Positions 1 through 7,453 of a DNA stretch of 36,061 nucleotides are shown here, piece after piece. The position numbers and the translations under genes were made by a program. The stretch's first letter is position 1. Each line of letters starts with the position of its first letter. This stretch comes from Nitrososphaerales archaeon. GTDB taxonomy: Archaea; Thermoproteota; Nitrososphaeria; Nitrososphaerales; UBA57. The notes beneath the pieces were generated by a model. It had not been told where the DNA came from. It did no database searches and saw only the letters and a list, made by a program, of their open reading frames with translations. Where the stretch lies: the NCBI GenBank assembly GCA_022449325.1, contig JAKUSK010000004.1, positions 1 to 36,061 on the forward strand, written 5' to 3'.

Positions 1-1027
1 CAGATTTAAGTTCACGAATATTTTTAGCGCCAATTAAGAACATAGTTGATTTTAGTTCTAAAACTAATTGATCAATAAAAGTTGTTAATGAATCATATGA
101 TTTAGAAGCAGGAGTGAGCATAGGACGAGCAAAACCTCCAACGTCTGCGCCTAGTGTAATAGATTTAGCAAGATCAAGACCATCACGTAAACCGCCAGAT
201 GCAATAATAGGAGTTTTCACTGAATGTCTAGTGAGAAATATAGTTGCAGCAGTAGGTATGCCCCAATCCCAAAACAAAAGTCCAAGATCAGATTTCTTTT
301 TATTTTTAAATTTCTTTGCGCGTATTTGTTCTATACCAGCCCAACTAGTACCTCCCATACCTGCTACATTAATCGCACCAACTTTTGATTTAGATAATTT
401 TTTAGCAACAGAAGGAGATATACCTGAACCAACTTCTTTAACAATTATAGGTATATCCAAATCAGAAGATAGTTCTTTGATTCGAGACAAGACATTAGAA
501 TAATTTGATTCGCCTTCAGGCTGAACTAGTTCTTGAAGTGGATTAAGGTGAATTGCTAGAGCATCGGCATCAATCATTTTCAATAATTTCGTTATAGATT
601 TATGATTCAATCCTTGAGAAAGTTGTGCGCCGCCGATATTTGAAAAAATAAAGGCATTAGGAGCGTTTTTTCTTACAATTTTAAAGCTTTCAGCAAGATC
701 CTCTGACAATAAACCAGCGCGTTGACTACCAACTCCCATACCAATACCAAATTCTTCGGCAGCCTGAGCTAATCTAGCATTAATCTTTTGAGCAGCAGGA
801 GTTCCACCAGTCATAGAATCAATTAAAAAGGGAAAATTAAAACTATGGCCAAGGAATTTAGTAGAGGTTTTAATGTTGTCAAAATTAATTTCTGGGAGGG
901 CGCAATGTAGAAATTCTACACATTCAAGAAGTGTTGTTTTAGTTAACGCATTAGTATTTTTTAGAGCTAAATCAATTCCTTCTTTTTTACGATCTTCAAT
1001 AATATTCTTCGAACTTTTTTTAGTCAT
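1..1027 (-). CDS. fni: Type 2 isopentenyl-diphosphate delta-isomerase (3' end cut by window edge)
   Basis: FMN- and NADPH-dependent isomerase that interconverts isopentenyl and dimethylallyl diphosphate, the last step before prenyl chain assembly. I translated it by hand: the frame is open from an ATG at 1027 to base 1, giving 342 codons against a usual 350-370, so only a short C-terminus is missing. Visible motifs are MGVGSQRA (97-104, FMN-binding region), HLNPLQE (160-166, with the catalytic Gln165 and the metal-binding Glu166), GMGGTSWAGIEQIRA (223-237) and SGGLRDGLD (277-285). The N-terminal family motif RKxEHI reads RKKEGI (13-18), so a usually conserved His is Gly. It is the last visible gene of the eno-rpsB-mvk-ipk operon, starting 3 bases after a possible 31-codon ORF. 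The ATG start is supported by the family N-terminus. Identity is secure. Confidence 0.95.
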   Translation of the reverse strand, partial: MTKKSSKNIIEDRKKEGIDLALKNTNALTKTTLLECVEFLHCALPEINFDNIKTSTKFLGHSFNFPFLIDSMTGGTPAAQKINARLAQAAEEFGIGMGVGSQRAGLLSEDLAESFKIVRKNAPNAFIFSNIGGAQLSQGLNHKSITKLLKMIDADALAIHLNPLQELVQPEGESNYSNVLSRIKELSSDLDIPIIVKEVGSGISPSVAKKLSKSKVGAINVAGMGGTSWAGIEQIRAKKFKNKKKSDLGLLFWDWGIPTAATIFLTRHSVKTPIIASGGLRDGLDLAKSITLGADVGGFARPMLTPASKSYDSLTTFIDQLVLELKSTMFLIGAKNIRELKS

Positions 1028-1030
1028 GGT

Positions 1031-1126
1031 CTACAACTTCCTTATAATAGCTAGGGGCCACAGAAAGAGCAGGTACAATAACTTCTTTAATCTTCCGAGT
1101 CGCCAATTTTCAGTTTTTTTAGTCAT
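1031..1126 (-). CDS. Possible 31-residue single-helix microprotein between ipk and fni
   Basis: Short ORF of 31 sense codons. Its ATG overlaps the TGA stop of the isopentenyl phosphate kinase gene (ATGA), and its TAG stop lies 3 bases before the fni start. The peptide begins MTKKTENW, then has basic residues flanking a hydrophobic stretch (LLYLLFLWPLAII), so it could be a tail-anchored or single-pass peptide. The first 14 bases match the start of fni (ATGACTAAAAAAA plus G/C context), which may be chance. Tight spacing on both sides fits translational coupling, but an ORF this short can arise at random and I recognise no family. Confidence 0.3.
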   Translation of the reverse strand: MTKKTENWRLGRLKKLLYLLFLWPLAIIRKL

Positions 1127-1884
1127 ACATTATCACCGACAAATAGTGTACCGACATGTTCGCCATTCAAAGCTTTAGATAAATTTTTAATATTCAATCC
1201 ATTAGTAATTTGAACATCGATACCGAGATTAGCGATTTTTAGACTTTGATTGATTTTCGTTTTAATACCACCAGTAACATCATAATGAAGTTTAGAAAAT
1301 TTAAGATTATTCTTATTATTATTAATTATTGGTATCAAACTTGAAACATCTTCAGGATTTTGATAAATACCGTCAATATTTGAAGCAAATATAACACGTT
1401 TAGGATTTAATAATTTACATAGATCATGTACAATAAGATCGCCAGAATGGATATAAAATCCATCATTGGCAATTAATACATCACCAAAAGTTACTGGAAT
1501 TAAATTAAGGGAAATACTTTTTTTAAGAATTTTTTTCCAATCAATTGGAATTTTTTTATTATTATACATCGAAGTGGGGGAAAATGAGAAAGTGTTAACA
1601 TGGTTTTCATGGAATATTTTAATGATTTTTTGGTTTAATAATTGCATAGAATCACGAATTTTAACAACGTGTTTTGTGGATTTAGTTGGCTTGTCAGATA
1701 TTCTATAACGTTTAGCGTAATAATGGCCGAATGAACCCGCACCATGAACAATAATTAGAGGTTCTTTGAATTTCTTAACTACGTTAGATAAGTTGCGTAC
1801 TGAATTAGCATCGAATGTAAGGGGTCTGGACTTTTTTGTGACTACAGAGCCACCTAATTTTAGTATTGTTAATTTATTGACCAT
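1123..1884 (-). CDS. ipk: Isopentenyl phosphate kinase
   Basis: Phosphorylates isopentenyl phosphate to isopentenyl diphosphate with ATP, the step that defines the archaeal mevalonate route. Member of the amino acid kinase superfamily, 253 residues, which is normal. The N-terminus ILKLGGSVVTKK (7-18) forms the nucleotide loop. VHGAGSFGH (46-54) ends in His54, the position of the substrate-binding His that marks IPK among its relatives. HSGDLIVHDL lies mid-protein, and YDVTGGIKTKI near the C-terminus is the phosphate-site loop. The ATG at 1884 lies inside the end of the mevalonate kinase gene (16-base overlap), and fni follows, so three pathway enzymes are co-transcribed. A general glutamate or uridylate kinase is excluded by the GSFGH motif and the neighbours. 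Confidence 0.95.
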   Translation of the reverse strand: MVNKLTILKLGGSVVTKKSRPLTFDANSVRNLSNVVKKFKEPLIIVHGAGSFGHYYAKRYRISDKPTKSTKHVVKIRDSMQLLNQKIIKIFHENHVNTFSFSPTSMYNNKKIPIDWKKILKKSISLNLIPVTFGDVLIANDGFYIHSGDLIVHDLCKLLNPKRVIFASNIDGIYQNPEDVSSLIPIINNNKNNLKFSKLHYDVTGGIKTKINQSLKIANLGIDVQITNGLNIKNLSKALNGEHVGTLFVGDNV

Positions 1885-2807
1885 ACTTTTACACCTTGTT
1901 GTGGGAGTTTTACAGAAAATGTTTCAAAGTTCATGTTGTTCAATTCATTAACAATCATACCAATATGTCGTGAAGGTGAGATAGCTATTATTGAACCTCC
2001 ACCTCCTCCACCAGTAATTTTAGCTCCATATGAACCCAATTCCAAACATTTCTCAATTAGATTATCAGTTGGTAAAGAACTTAATCCAAGAGAATTTAGA
2101 GTAGAGTTAAAGAAATTAAAATAGGAACCTACAGATACGTAATCTTTTTTTGATAGTGCGGACAATGTTTTTTTAGTTAAGGTATTAGATGAATCTACAA
2201 GACTAAGGAATGTTGAGGGTTTATCATTTCTAAGATTAGCGAATTTATTTATCATATTTGATGTTTTTCTGCGTTTACCGCTAATTGAGACGATTAATTC
2301 TGGATTATGTTTTAGAGTAATTCGTTTAGGAACAGAATCTTTACGAAAAGAAATTAAACCTCCCATAATACTCGCTGCAACGTCTATTCCAGAGGGGTTT
2401 CCATGAATTTTTTTCTCTCCATACATAGCAAGATCAAATAGGGTCTTTCGGTCGAGTTTAGTATTAAAGAGTGAGGCAACAGATGCTGCAGTAGCCACAC
2501 ATAATGCACTTGAAGAACCTAAACCTGAACCACGTGGAATTCCAGAATCGATAGTAATTGATAATGTACTCTTTTTACGTAAATATTCAAGAGTTTTATT
2601 ACGAACGATATAAACGGGGTCATTTTTTATATTATAATTAGTAGAATGAATTCTTTGATTTTTATAAGAGATAGCATTATTAGAAGAAAAACTACTTGTG
2701 ACACGGATTTTCTTATTTATTGCAGCTGCCAGTGCTTGTGCGCCATGAACGACAAAATGTTCCCCCGTAAGAATAATTTTTCCTGGGGCTTCTGCGATTG
2801 AAATCAA
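1869..2807 (-). CDS. mvk: Mevalonate kinase (GHMP kinase)
   Basis: ATP-dependent phosphorylation of mevalonate to 5-phosphomevalonate in the cytoplasm. The 312 residues carry the three GHMP motifs: PGKIILTGEHFVVHG (8-22), the glycine/serine ATP loop PRGSGLGSSSALCVA (91-105), and KITGGGGGGSIIAI near the C-terminus. HGNPSGIDVAAS (135-146) includes Asp142, the position of the catalytic Asp. The first codon is TTG: the family N-terminus starts just before the APGK motif and no ATG lies nearby. A T-rich TATA-like stretch (about 2836-2843) sits roughly 30 bases upstream, in the 67-base gap after rpsB, so an internal leaderless promoter is possible. It overlaps ipk by 16 bases. Phosphomevalonate kinase is unlikely given the neighbours. 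Confidence 0.95.
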   Translation of the reverse strand: MISIAEAPGKIILTGEHFVVHGAQALAAAINKKIRVTSSFSSNNAISYKNQRIHSTNYNIKNDPVYIVRNKTLEYLRKKSTLSITIDSGIPRGSGLGSSSALCVATAASVASLFNTKLDRKTLFDLAMYGEKKIHGNPSGIDVAASIMGGLISFRKDSVPKRITLKHNPELIVSISGKRRKTSNMINKFANLRNDKPSTFLSLVDSSNTLTKKTLSALSKKDYVSVGSYFNFFNSTLNSLGLSSLPTDNLIEKCLELGSYGAKITGGGGGGSIIAISPSRHIGMIVNELNNMNFETFSVKLPQQGVKVWSIN

Positions 2808-2874
2808 ATTACTATAAAGAATACATTACAACAATAAAAATCAGCAGGTAATGATAATAAGAAAATGAATGTAA

Positions 2875-3537
2875 TTATTCGTCGTCGACTAATTTTGTCT
2901 CGAAATCTTCAATTGAGTAGGACATGGATTCATCTGAAGATAATTTACCTGAGTGTTGAAGGACAGAACGCGATAACAACCACATAACTGCAGCCAAGGC
3001 TTTTCTACCTCTATTATTAGCTGGAATAACAACATCAACATTCTCAGTAAGATTGTCTGTATCACAAATAGCAATAACTGGAACACCAACTTGTGTAGCT
3101 TCAATAACAGCTTGTTGATCCATTGAAGGGTCAGTTACGATAACTGCTTCAGGATCTAAATGTTTAGGATAAAGTGGATTAGTAAAAGTACCTGGCATGA
3201 ATCTTCCAGTTAAAGGAATAGTTCCAGTTAACTCAGTAAATTTTGCCACAGGTGTTTTTCCATATTCACGTGACGAATAAACAACAATACGGGATAAATC
3301 AAGATTAGAAACAAATTTAGCAGCTAATTCAATACGCTGTAATGTTTTAGCAACATCGATTATATGAAGTCCATCAGGACGTGTTCGACTGATAAAACTA
3401 GCCATTGATTTAGTTTTAACGAGTGTGCCTACACGTATTCCAGTAGACAGTAAGACTTGCTCAGAAACATCTTTAGTAACAGAACTGTCTAAACTTTCTG
3501 TGCTTTCTAAATCTTCGGTTTCAAAGTTAACTGACAT
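2875..3537 (-). CDS. rpsB: 30S ribosomal protein uS2
   Basis: Small-subunit protein bound at the head-body junction of the 30S ribosome. Family features are GTLVKTKSMASFI, RPDGLHIIDVAKT, VVYSSREYGKTPVAKF, FMPGTFTNP, AVIVTDPSMDQQAVIEA and PVIAICDTDN, in the usual archaeal order. I chose the ATG at 3537 (220 residues) over a TTG six codons upstream because the upstream codons lie in the enolase gene and a GAGGG ribosome binding site precedes the ATG. The gene overlaps the end of eno by 11 bases. The N-terminal 25 residues are acidic and Ser/Thr-rich (ETEDLESTESLD), as in many archaeal uS2 proteins. Identity is secure. Confidence 0.96.
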   Translation of the reverse strand: MSVNFETEDLESTESLDSSVTKDVSEQVLLSTGIRVGTLVKTKSMASFISRTRPDGLHIIDVAKTLQRIELAAKFVSNLDLSRIVVYSSREYGKTPVAKFTELTGTIPLTGRFMPGTFTNPLYPKHLDPEAVIVTDPSMDQQAVIEATQVGVPVIAICDTDNLTENVDVVIPANNRGRKALAAVMWLLSRSVLQHSGKLSSDESMSYSIEDFETKLVDDE

Positions 3538-4792
3538 ATTTTTTAACCCTCGCAATAGGCATCGACATGTTATTATTTATAAAGTTAGTTTCCTCAATTC
3601 TAAGTAATTCATTTAGTTTAGAGATTCTTTCACCACCGACAACTCCACTTTTCATCATCACTGAACCAGAACCAATAGCAATGTGGGCTAGATGTGGATC
3701 AACTGTATCACCTGAACGATGAGATGCAATAATAGCATAATTATTTTGATTACATGAATTAGCAAATTCCATTGCGTCGCCCAATGCTCCTGCCTGATTT
3801 ACTTTCAGAATTACAGCATTGCCAGCATTTTGATCTATACCTTTTTGAAGTATAGAGGTATTTGTTACAAATAAATCGTCTCCAACAATGAGGCAATTAT
3901 CATTTTTAGAAGATAGTTCAGTAAAATCAGAGAAAGCCTCTTCATGAAGAGGATCTTCTACATAAATTAGATTATATTTTTCAATCAATTCAAGAACATA
4001 AGAAATTTGTTCCTCTGTATTACGAGATTTATTTTCACGAGAATAAACATAAAGTTCTTTATCAGGAATCCAAAGAGAAGAAGAAGCAACATCAAGACCT
4101 AATCGAATTTCGAATCCAACTGCGTCTGAGACAGTATTAATAGCTTCTTGGGCAACTTCAAGTGCTTCAGTGTTAGATAATTGTGGAGCCCATGCGCCTT
4201 CGTCGCCTTTACCGCCAGAGAATTTTGAATCTTTTTTATCAATAATTTTTTTGATTTCTTTATGAACTAGAAGATTAGCTTGGATACCAGAATGTATCGA
4301 ATCAGCTCCAAGAGGATAAGAAAGGAATTCTTGAATATCAGTTGAACCATTTCCTGCATGCATTCCACCGCCAAGAACATTTCCCAAAGGAAGTGGCATT
4401 TCGGCAGGCTTTCCGTTAAGAAGGATTTCATAAATTGGTTTATCTAGAATTTGTGAAGCTGCATCAATAGATGCAAGAGATATTGCATATGCAGCAGAAC
4501 CACCTATGTTGGAATAGTTATCAGTTTTATCCGCGTCTTTTAGGATGTTCTTAAGAGTAAAAATATCAGAACTATCTGCACCAATTAAATGAGATTTATA
4601 TTCATTAAGATAATCAATGGTGTCCTTGCATTGTGAGTTTCTAAAGGAAACTGCCTCAAATTTACCAACGCTAGCGCCAGCAGGAGATGATGCAGTACCA
4701 ATTGTGTCGCCTACATGCACGTCAACTTCTATGGTTTCGCTACCTCGACTATTATAGATTAAACGAGATTTGATATCAGTAATTTTTGTCAT
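3527..4792 (-). CDS. eno: Enolase (phosphopyruvate hydratase)
   Basis: Interconverts 2-phosphoglycerate and phosphoenolpyruvate, with Mg2+ bound in a TIM-type barrel. In autotrophs it serves gluconeogenesis. Length is 421 residues, normal. Motifs in order: the mobile substrate loop ASSPAGASVGKFEA (34-47), GGGMHAGNGSTDIQEFL, GDEGAWAP, LGLDVASSSLW with a metal-binding Asp, YVEDPLHEEAF with a metal-binding Glu, VGDDLFVTN with the third acidic ligand, LKVNQAGALG with the catalytic Lys, and the signature IIASHRSGDT. Start is ATG at 4792. It sits between rpoN (29-base gap) and rpsB (overlap), the standard archaeal arrangement, but the rpoK gene often found here in other archaea is absent. Confidence 0.97.
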   Translation of the reverse strand: MTKITDIKSRLIYNSRGSETIEVDVHVGDTIGTASSPAGASVGKFEAVSFRNSQCKDTIDYLNEYKSHLIGADSSDIFTLKNILKDADKTDNYSNIGGSAAYAISLASIDAASQILDKPIYEILLNGKPAEMPLPLGNVLGGGMHAGNGSTDIQEFLSYPLGADSIHSGIQANLLVHKEIKKIIDKKDSKFSGGKGDEGAWAPQLSNTEALEVAQEAINTVSDAVGFEIRLGLDVASSSLWIPDKELYVYSRENKSRNTEEQISYVLELIEKYNLIYVEDPLHEEAFSDFTELSSKNDNCLIVGDDLFVTNTSILQKGIDQNAGNAVILKVNQAGALGDAMEFANSCNQNNYAIIASHRSGDTVDPHLAHIAIGSGSVMMKSGVVGGERISKLNELLRIEETNFINNNMSMPIARVKKYVS

Positions 4793-4821
4793 AGATTAGG
4801 ATTTTCCTCTCAGATACATTA

Positions 4822-5052
4822 TTATGTTAAATCAAATTCCAGTCTTTTATCATGGACGCTGTCATGATACTGTATGATTTGATCAATAACGTCAGAATTA
4901 GACAGTAACATTCGTCTACAGCAATAACGAGTAATTTTAAGATCGTCAAGAATTTTTGCTGGGCTTTCTCCATCAGAGGTTCGAGACTCTAAAATTTCAA
5001 GTTTGTCAGCAATAACGCTTCCACAACTAAAACAACGAACTGGAATAATCAA
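4822..5052 (-). CDS. rpoN: RNA polymerase subunit N (Rpb10-like)
   Basis: Small zinc-binding subunit that helps assemble the RpoD-RpoL platform of the archaeal polymerase. The 76 residues start with the invariant MIIPVRCFSCG, and a CC pair follows in RYCCRRML, giving the Rpb10 zinc site (CxxC plus CC). The initiation codon is TTG at 5052: the family almost always begins exactly at MIIPVRC, so this start is well supported. It follows uS9 after 18 bases. Not related to bacterial sigma-54, which shares the symbol. Confidence 0.96.
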   Translation of the reverse strand: MIIPVRCFSCGSVIADKLEILESRTSDGESPAKILDDLKITRYCCRRMLLSNSDVIDQIIQYHDSVHDKRLEFDLT

Positions 5053-5070
5053 AAAATGAACACCAACAAC

Positions 5071-5475
5071 CTATCTATATGATTTCTGTTTTCTTCGTCT
5101 TGCACCAGGACCGCCAAATTTCTTCGATTCACTACGACGAGAATCACCAGAAAGAAGATGTTGATCGTAATCGGAAATTTTAGTTTTAATTTCTTTAGTC
5201 TTAATATGTGAAATGATTGCACGAGACATTGCAATTGCACAGGCTTCTGCTTGTCCCATATATCCTCCACCAGAAACTCGTATGTTTATATCAACTTTAT
5301 TTCGGTGATCGCCAATTAATTCAAGTGGAGTTAACATACGTTCACGTGCCATTAATGGAGTAACAATTTCAACAGGTGTTTTATTTATGAATACTTTACC
5401 AGTACCAGCAGTAATTACAGCAGTAGCTTTAGCTGTTTTTCTGGAAGCTGGAATTAATTTGGATTTCTTTTTCAT
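5071..5475 (-). CDS. rpsI: 30S ribosomal protein uS9
   Basis: Small-subunit head protein whose C-terminal tail reaches the P-site tRNA. Visible features are ASRKTAKATAVITAGTGKV (the family start region), RVSGGGYMGQAEACAIAMSRAI and the basic end KKFGGPGARRRKQKSYR, matching the conserved GxxGARxRxQxSxR tail. I chose the ATG at 5475, which overlaps the TGA of uL13 (ATGA), giving 134 residues. Upstream in-frame codons lie inside uL13 and are not needed for the family N-terminus. Identity is secure; the start is likely. Confidence 0.95.
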   Translation of the reverse strand: MKKKSKLIPASRKTAKATAVITAGTGKVFINKTPVEIVTPLMARERMLTPLELIGDHRNKVDINIRVSGGGYMGQAEACAIAMSRAIISHIKTKEIKTKISDYDQHLLSGDSRRSESKKFGGPGARRRKQKSYR

Positions 5476-5924
5476 TCTACTTTTCTCCATCCCATAGATG
5501 AACATAATTCACCAATCGTAGTATAATAAGATAGTGACCTTCTGGCCAATGCTGTATCAATAGTTTTATGTTCGGATTTTTGATATTTTTCAGGAACTGA
5601 GATATATACTCGAAGAAGTTTTTTGGCAGCATTGCCTTTTGGTTTTTTATAAGGAAGCATACCTCTAACCATTTTTTCCATATAGGTATCAGGACGTCTA
5701 GGATGAAAAGGGCCGTGTTTTGGATGTACACGACTAGTTATTTCCAATCTCAATTCATTTTCTTTGAGAATATTAGCACGACTACCTGACATAAGAATTT
5801 TTTCAGCGTTAACTAGGATAACACGATTGCCATTTAGGAGCATTTTTGCGATAACTGAGCACAAACGTCCAGCTAGATGTTTATCGCCATTAATTACAAC
5901 AGTAGATTCGGAATCAGCCAACAA
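5472..5924 (-). CDS. rplM: 50S ribosomal protein uL13
   Basis: Large-subunit assembly protein. 150 residues with the archaeal/eukaryal pattern: VVINGDKHLAGRLCS near the N-terminus, HPRRPDTYMEKMVRGMLP in the middle (the conserved RxPxxxxxxxVRGMLP block), then KKPKGNAAKKLLRVYISVPE. Initiation is at TTG 5924 (or TTG 5921), since no ATG precedes the conserved region. It overlaps eL18 by 11 bases and uS9 by 4, typical of a translationally coupled operon. Confidence 0.95.
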   Translation of the reverse strand: MLADSESTVVINGDKHLAGRLCSVIAKMLLNGNRVILVNAEKILMSGSRANILKENELRLEITSRVHPKHGPFHPRRPDTYMEKMVRGMLPYKKPKGNAAKKLLRVYISVPEKYQKSEHKTIDTALARRSLSYYTTIGELCSSMGWRKVE

Positions 5925-6246
5925 AGATTTTTACACCTTTTCCATCAGGATTAGTTTCAACAAGTTTTTCAATTAACATAACTGTTCCACCGGCATTTTT
6001 AATTTTTACTTTTGCAGTTTCAGAAAAAGAAACAGCGCCAATAGTAATCGAATGTTCGATTACACCTGCGCCCAGAACTTTACCAGGAACTGCTATTACA
6101 TCACCGGTTTTTGTAACTCTAGATAAGTTACCAACATTAATTTCATGATCGTGTTCGAGTTTTTGTACAATATTAGTCCAGACTTTTGCATGAGTTTTAC
6201 GAGCAACGCGTTTTATTGATTCAATTCGATAATCATTAAAGGTCAT
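5914..6246 (-). CDS. rpl18e: 50S ribosomal protein eL18
   Basis: Archaeal/eukaryal large-subunit protein of the uL15 fold, 110 residues. Recognised by SIKRVARKTHAKVWTNIV, VNVGNLSR-type INVGNLSRVTKTGDVIAVPG, KVLGAGVIEHSITI and the Gly-rich end. Its ATG overlaps the stop of rpoD by 4 bases (ATGA). The position directly after rpoD and before uL13 is the conserved archaeal order. Identity is secure. Confidence 0.95.
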   Translation of the reverse strand: MTFNDYRIESIKRVARKTHAKVWTNIVQKLEHDHEINVGNLSRVTKTGDVIAVPGKVLGAGVIEHSITIGAVSFSETAKVKIKNAGGTVMLIEKLVETNPDGKGVKIFVG

Positions 6247-6881
6247 TTTACATTCTCCTGGATTGATTGATTCATATCCTTCAGTTTTGTATTTAATATA
6301 CTTGTAGCTTGCAAGAGAATTTCATTGGCAGGTAAACTTCCTGTTGATTCGAGTGTAAGATGAAATTCAGAATCATTATCAGTATCAGTAAGTGTGGAGA
6401 TTGTAACAGGTTGCCATTTAGCATGATGACGTCCTTTACCGAGTTTAGCATAAGCCTCTAATTTAATTTTTTGACTTGGTGCAAGCTTAATGATTGGAAT
6501 GTTATCAACGTAAGGTTTTACACGAGTGTCTTCAGATACTAAATCTCCAGAATAAATTGTCTTAACTTCATCAGTAGCAACAGCATCAAGAACTAAAAGA
6601 ACACGACATTTAGTACAGCCTAAAGATGTTTTACAATCACAGTCTTGTGGAAGTATGTATCCTTCTAAATCAGTTGTTAAAGGAATGAGTCCAAGACGAT
6701 GAGCAAGGATTTCGTCATATAAAACAGAAGAATTTTCATGAATTACAATTTCGTCGATAGCCATACATGGGACTTCGCTAATAGCAAAGCGTCTAAGAGC
6801 ATTAGCATATACTCTATCTATACCCTTGAGTAGGAGCTTCACGTGTGAGTCAGACGACTCTAAGATTTTAATGGTTGCCAA
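6243..6881 (-). CDS. rpoD: RNA polymerase subunit D (Rpb3/alpha-like)
   Basis: Assembly platform subunit of the archaeal RNA polymerase, related to Rpb3 and bacterial alpha. 212 residues; VYANALRRFAISEVP (24-38) is the alpha-type dimerisation region and HRLGLIPL (61-68) is conserved. Residues 81-92 read CDCKTSLGCTKC, a C-x-C-x5-C-x2-C cluster where eukaryotic Rpb3 has its zinc site. There is no room for the separate ferredoxin-like cluster domain of Sulfolobus. Initiation is TTG at 6881 with GGTGAC five bases upstream. This is the first gene of the minus-strand operon, and it diverges from the uS13 gene across 103 bases. It is not a sigma factor despite the symbol. Confidence 0.95.
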   Translation of the reverse strand: MATIKILESSDSHVKLLLKGIDRVYANALRRFAISEVPCMAIDEIVIHENSSVLYDEILAHRLGLIPLTTDLEGYILPQDCDCKTSLGCTKCRVLLVLDAVATDEVKTIYSGDLVSEDTRVKPYVDNIPIIKLAPSQKIKLEAYAKLGKGRHHAKWQPVTISTLTDTDNDSEFHLTLESTGSLPANEILLQATSILNTKLKDMNQSIQENVK

Positions 6882-6984
6882 TTTATGTCACCGTAATACC
6901 TTAGTAAACGCAGAATATTGTAATTAAAACCTTATCATTTTTCGATAAAGATTAATTAGAGGCATTATCTACATAATTATAAAA
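6882..6984. promoter_or_regulatory. Divergent promoter region of the rpoD and uS13 operons
   Basis: 103 AT-rich bases between two oppositely oriented start codons, so both operons must be initiated from here or nearby. On the plus side a GAGG (6958-6962) precedes the TTG of uS13 at 6985, though at a long spacing of about 22 bases; on the minus side GGTGAC precedes the TTG of rpoD. TATA-like candidates are AT-rich stretches near 6946-6956. The exact boxes cannot be fixed by eye. Confidence 0.5.
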
Positions 6985-7449
6985 TTGTCGACCGAATTCA
7001 AGTACATAGTAAGAATATTAGGCAGAGACGTCAGTGGTACGAAGAAAGTCATACAGGCTCTCTCCAATATCAAAGGAATTGGCAACAATTTAGCCCATTA
7101 TATCGTGAAATCATTAGAAATAGACAGAGAGTTGAGAATGGGTATGCTTTCAGATGAACAAATTAATGCTATTGAAGAAAATATCAAAAATATAGATAAA
7201 AAATATCCTGAATTTAATTTAAATCGTCAAAAAGATATGCAAACTGGTGAGAATCAACATGTTATTGAAACTGATTTAATTGTATCTAAAAAACAAGATA
7301 TTGACTTGGAAAGAATTTTACAGAGTTGGAGAGGAACAAGACACTCATTAAACTTGAAAGTAAGAGGGCAAAGAACTAGATGTACAGGAAGAGCAGGAAA
7401 AGTAGTAGGAGTACGTAAATCAACTCTAAAACCAGGAAAGGCGAGTTAG
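6985..7449 (+). CDS. rpsM: 30S ribosomal protein uS13
   Basis: Small-subunit head protein that contacts 50S and P-site tRNA. 154 residues, archaeal length. Features are FKYIVRILGRDVSGTKKV (5-22), the helix-hairpin-helix ALSNIKGIGNNLAHYI (25-40), and the basic tail SWRGTRHSLNLKVRGQRT with RCTGRAGK. Initiation is a TTG: an in-frame stop lies about 40 bases upstream and the family begins MSxEFxxIVRI, matching the codons from this TTG. First of a three-gene cluster with uS4 (4-base gap) and uS11. Confidence 0.95.
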   Translation: MSTEFKYIVRILGRDVSGTKKVIQALSNIKGIGNNLAHYIVKSLEIDRELRMGMLSDEQINAIEENIKNIDKKYPEFNLNRQKDMQTGENQHVIETDLIVSKKQDIDLERILQSWRGTRHSLNLKVRGQRTRCTGRAGKVVGVRKSTLKPGKAS

Positions 7450-7453
7450 ATAA

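Noticed and set aside
114..503. Plus-strand ORF of 129 codons at the left edge
   Set aside because: It is the shadow of the fni gene, whose motifs read cleanly on the minus strand.
873..1178. Plus-strand ORF of about 100 codons over the ipk-fni junction
   Set aside because: It lies antisense to two well-supported genes and has no family features.
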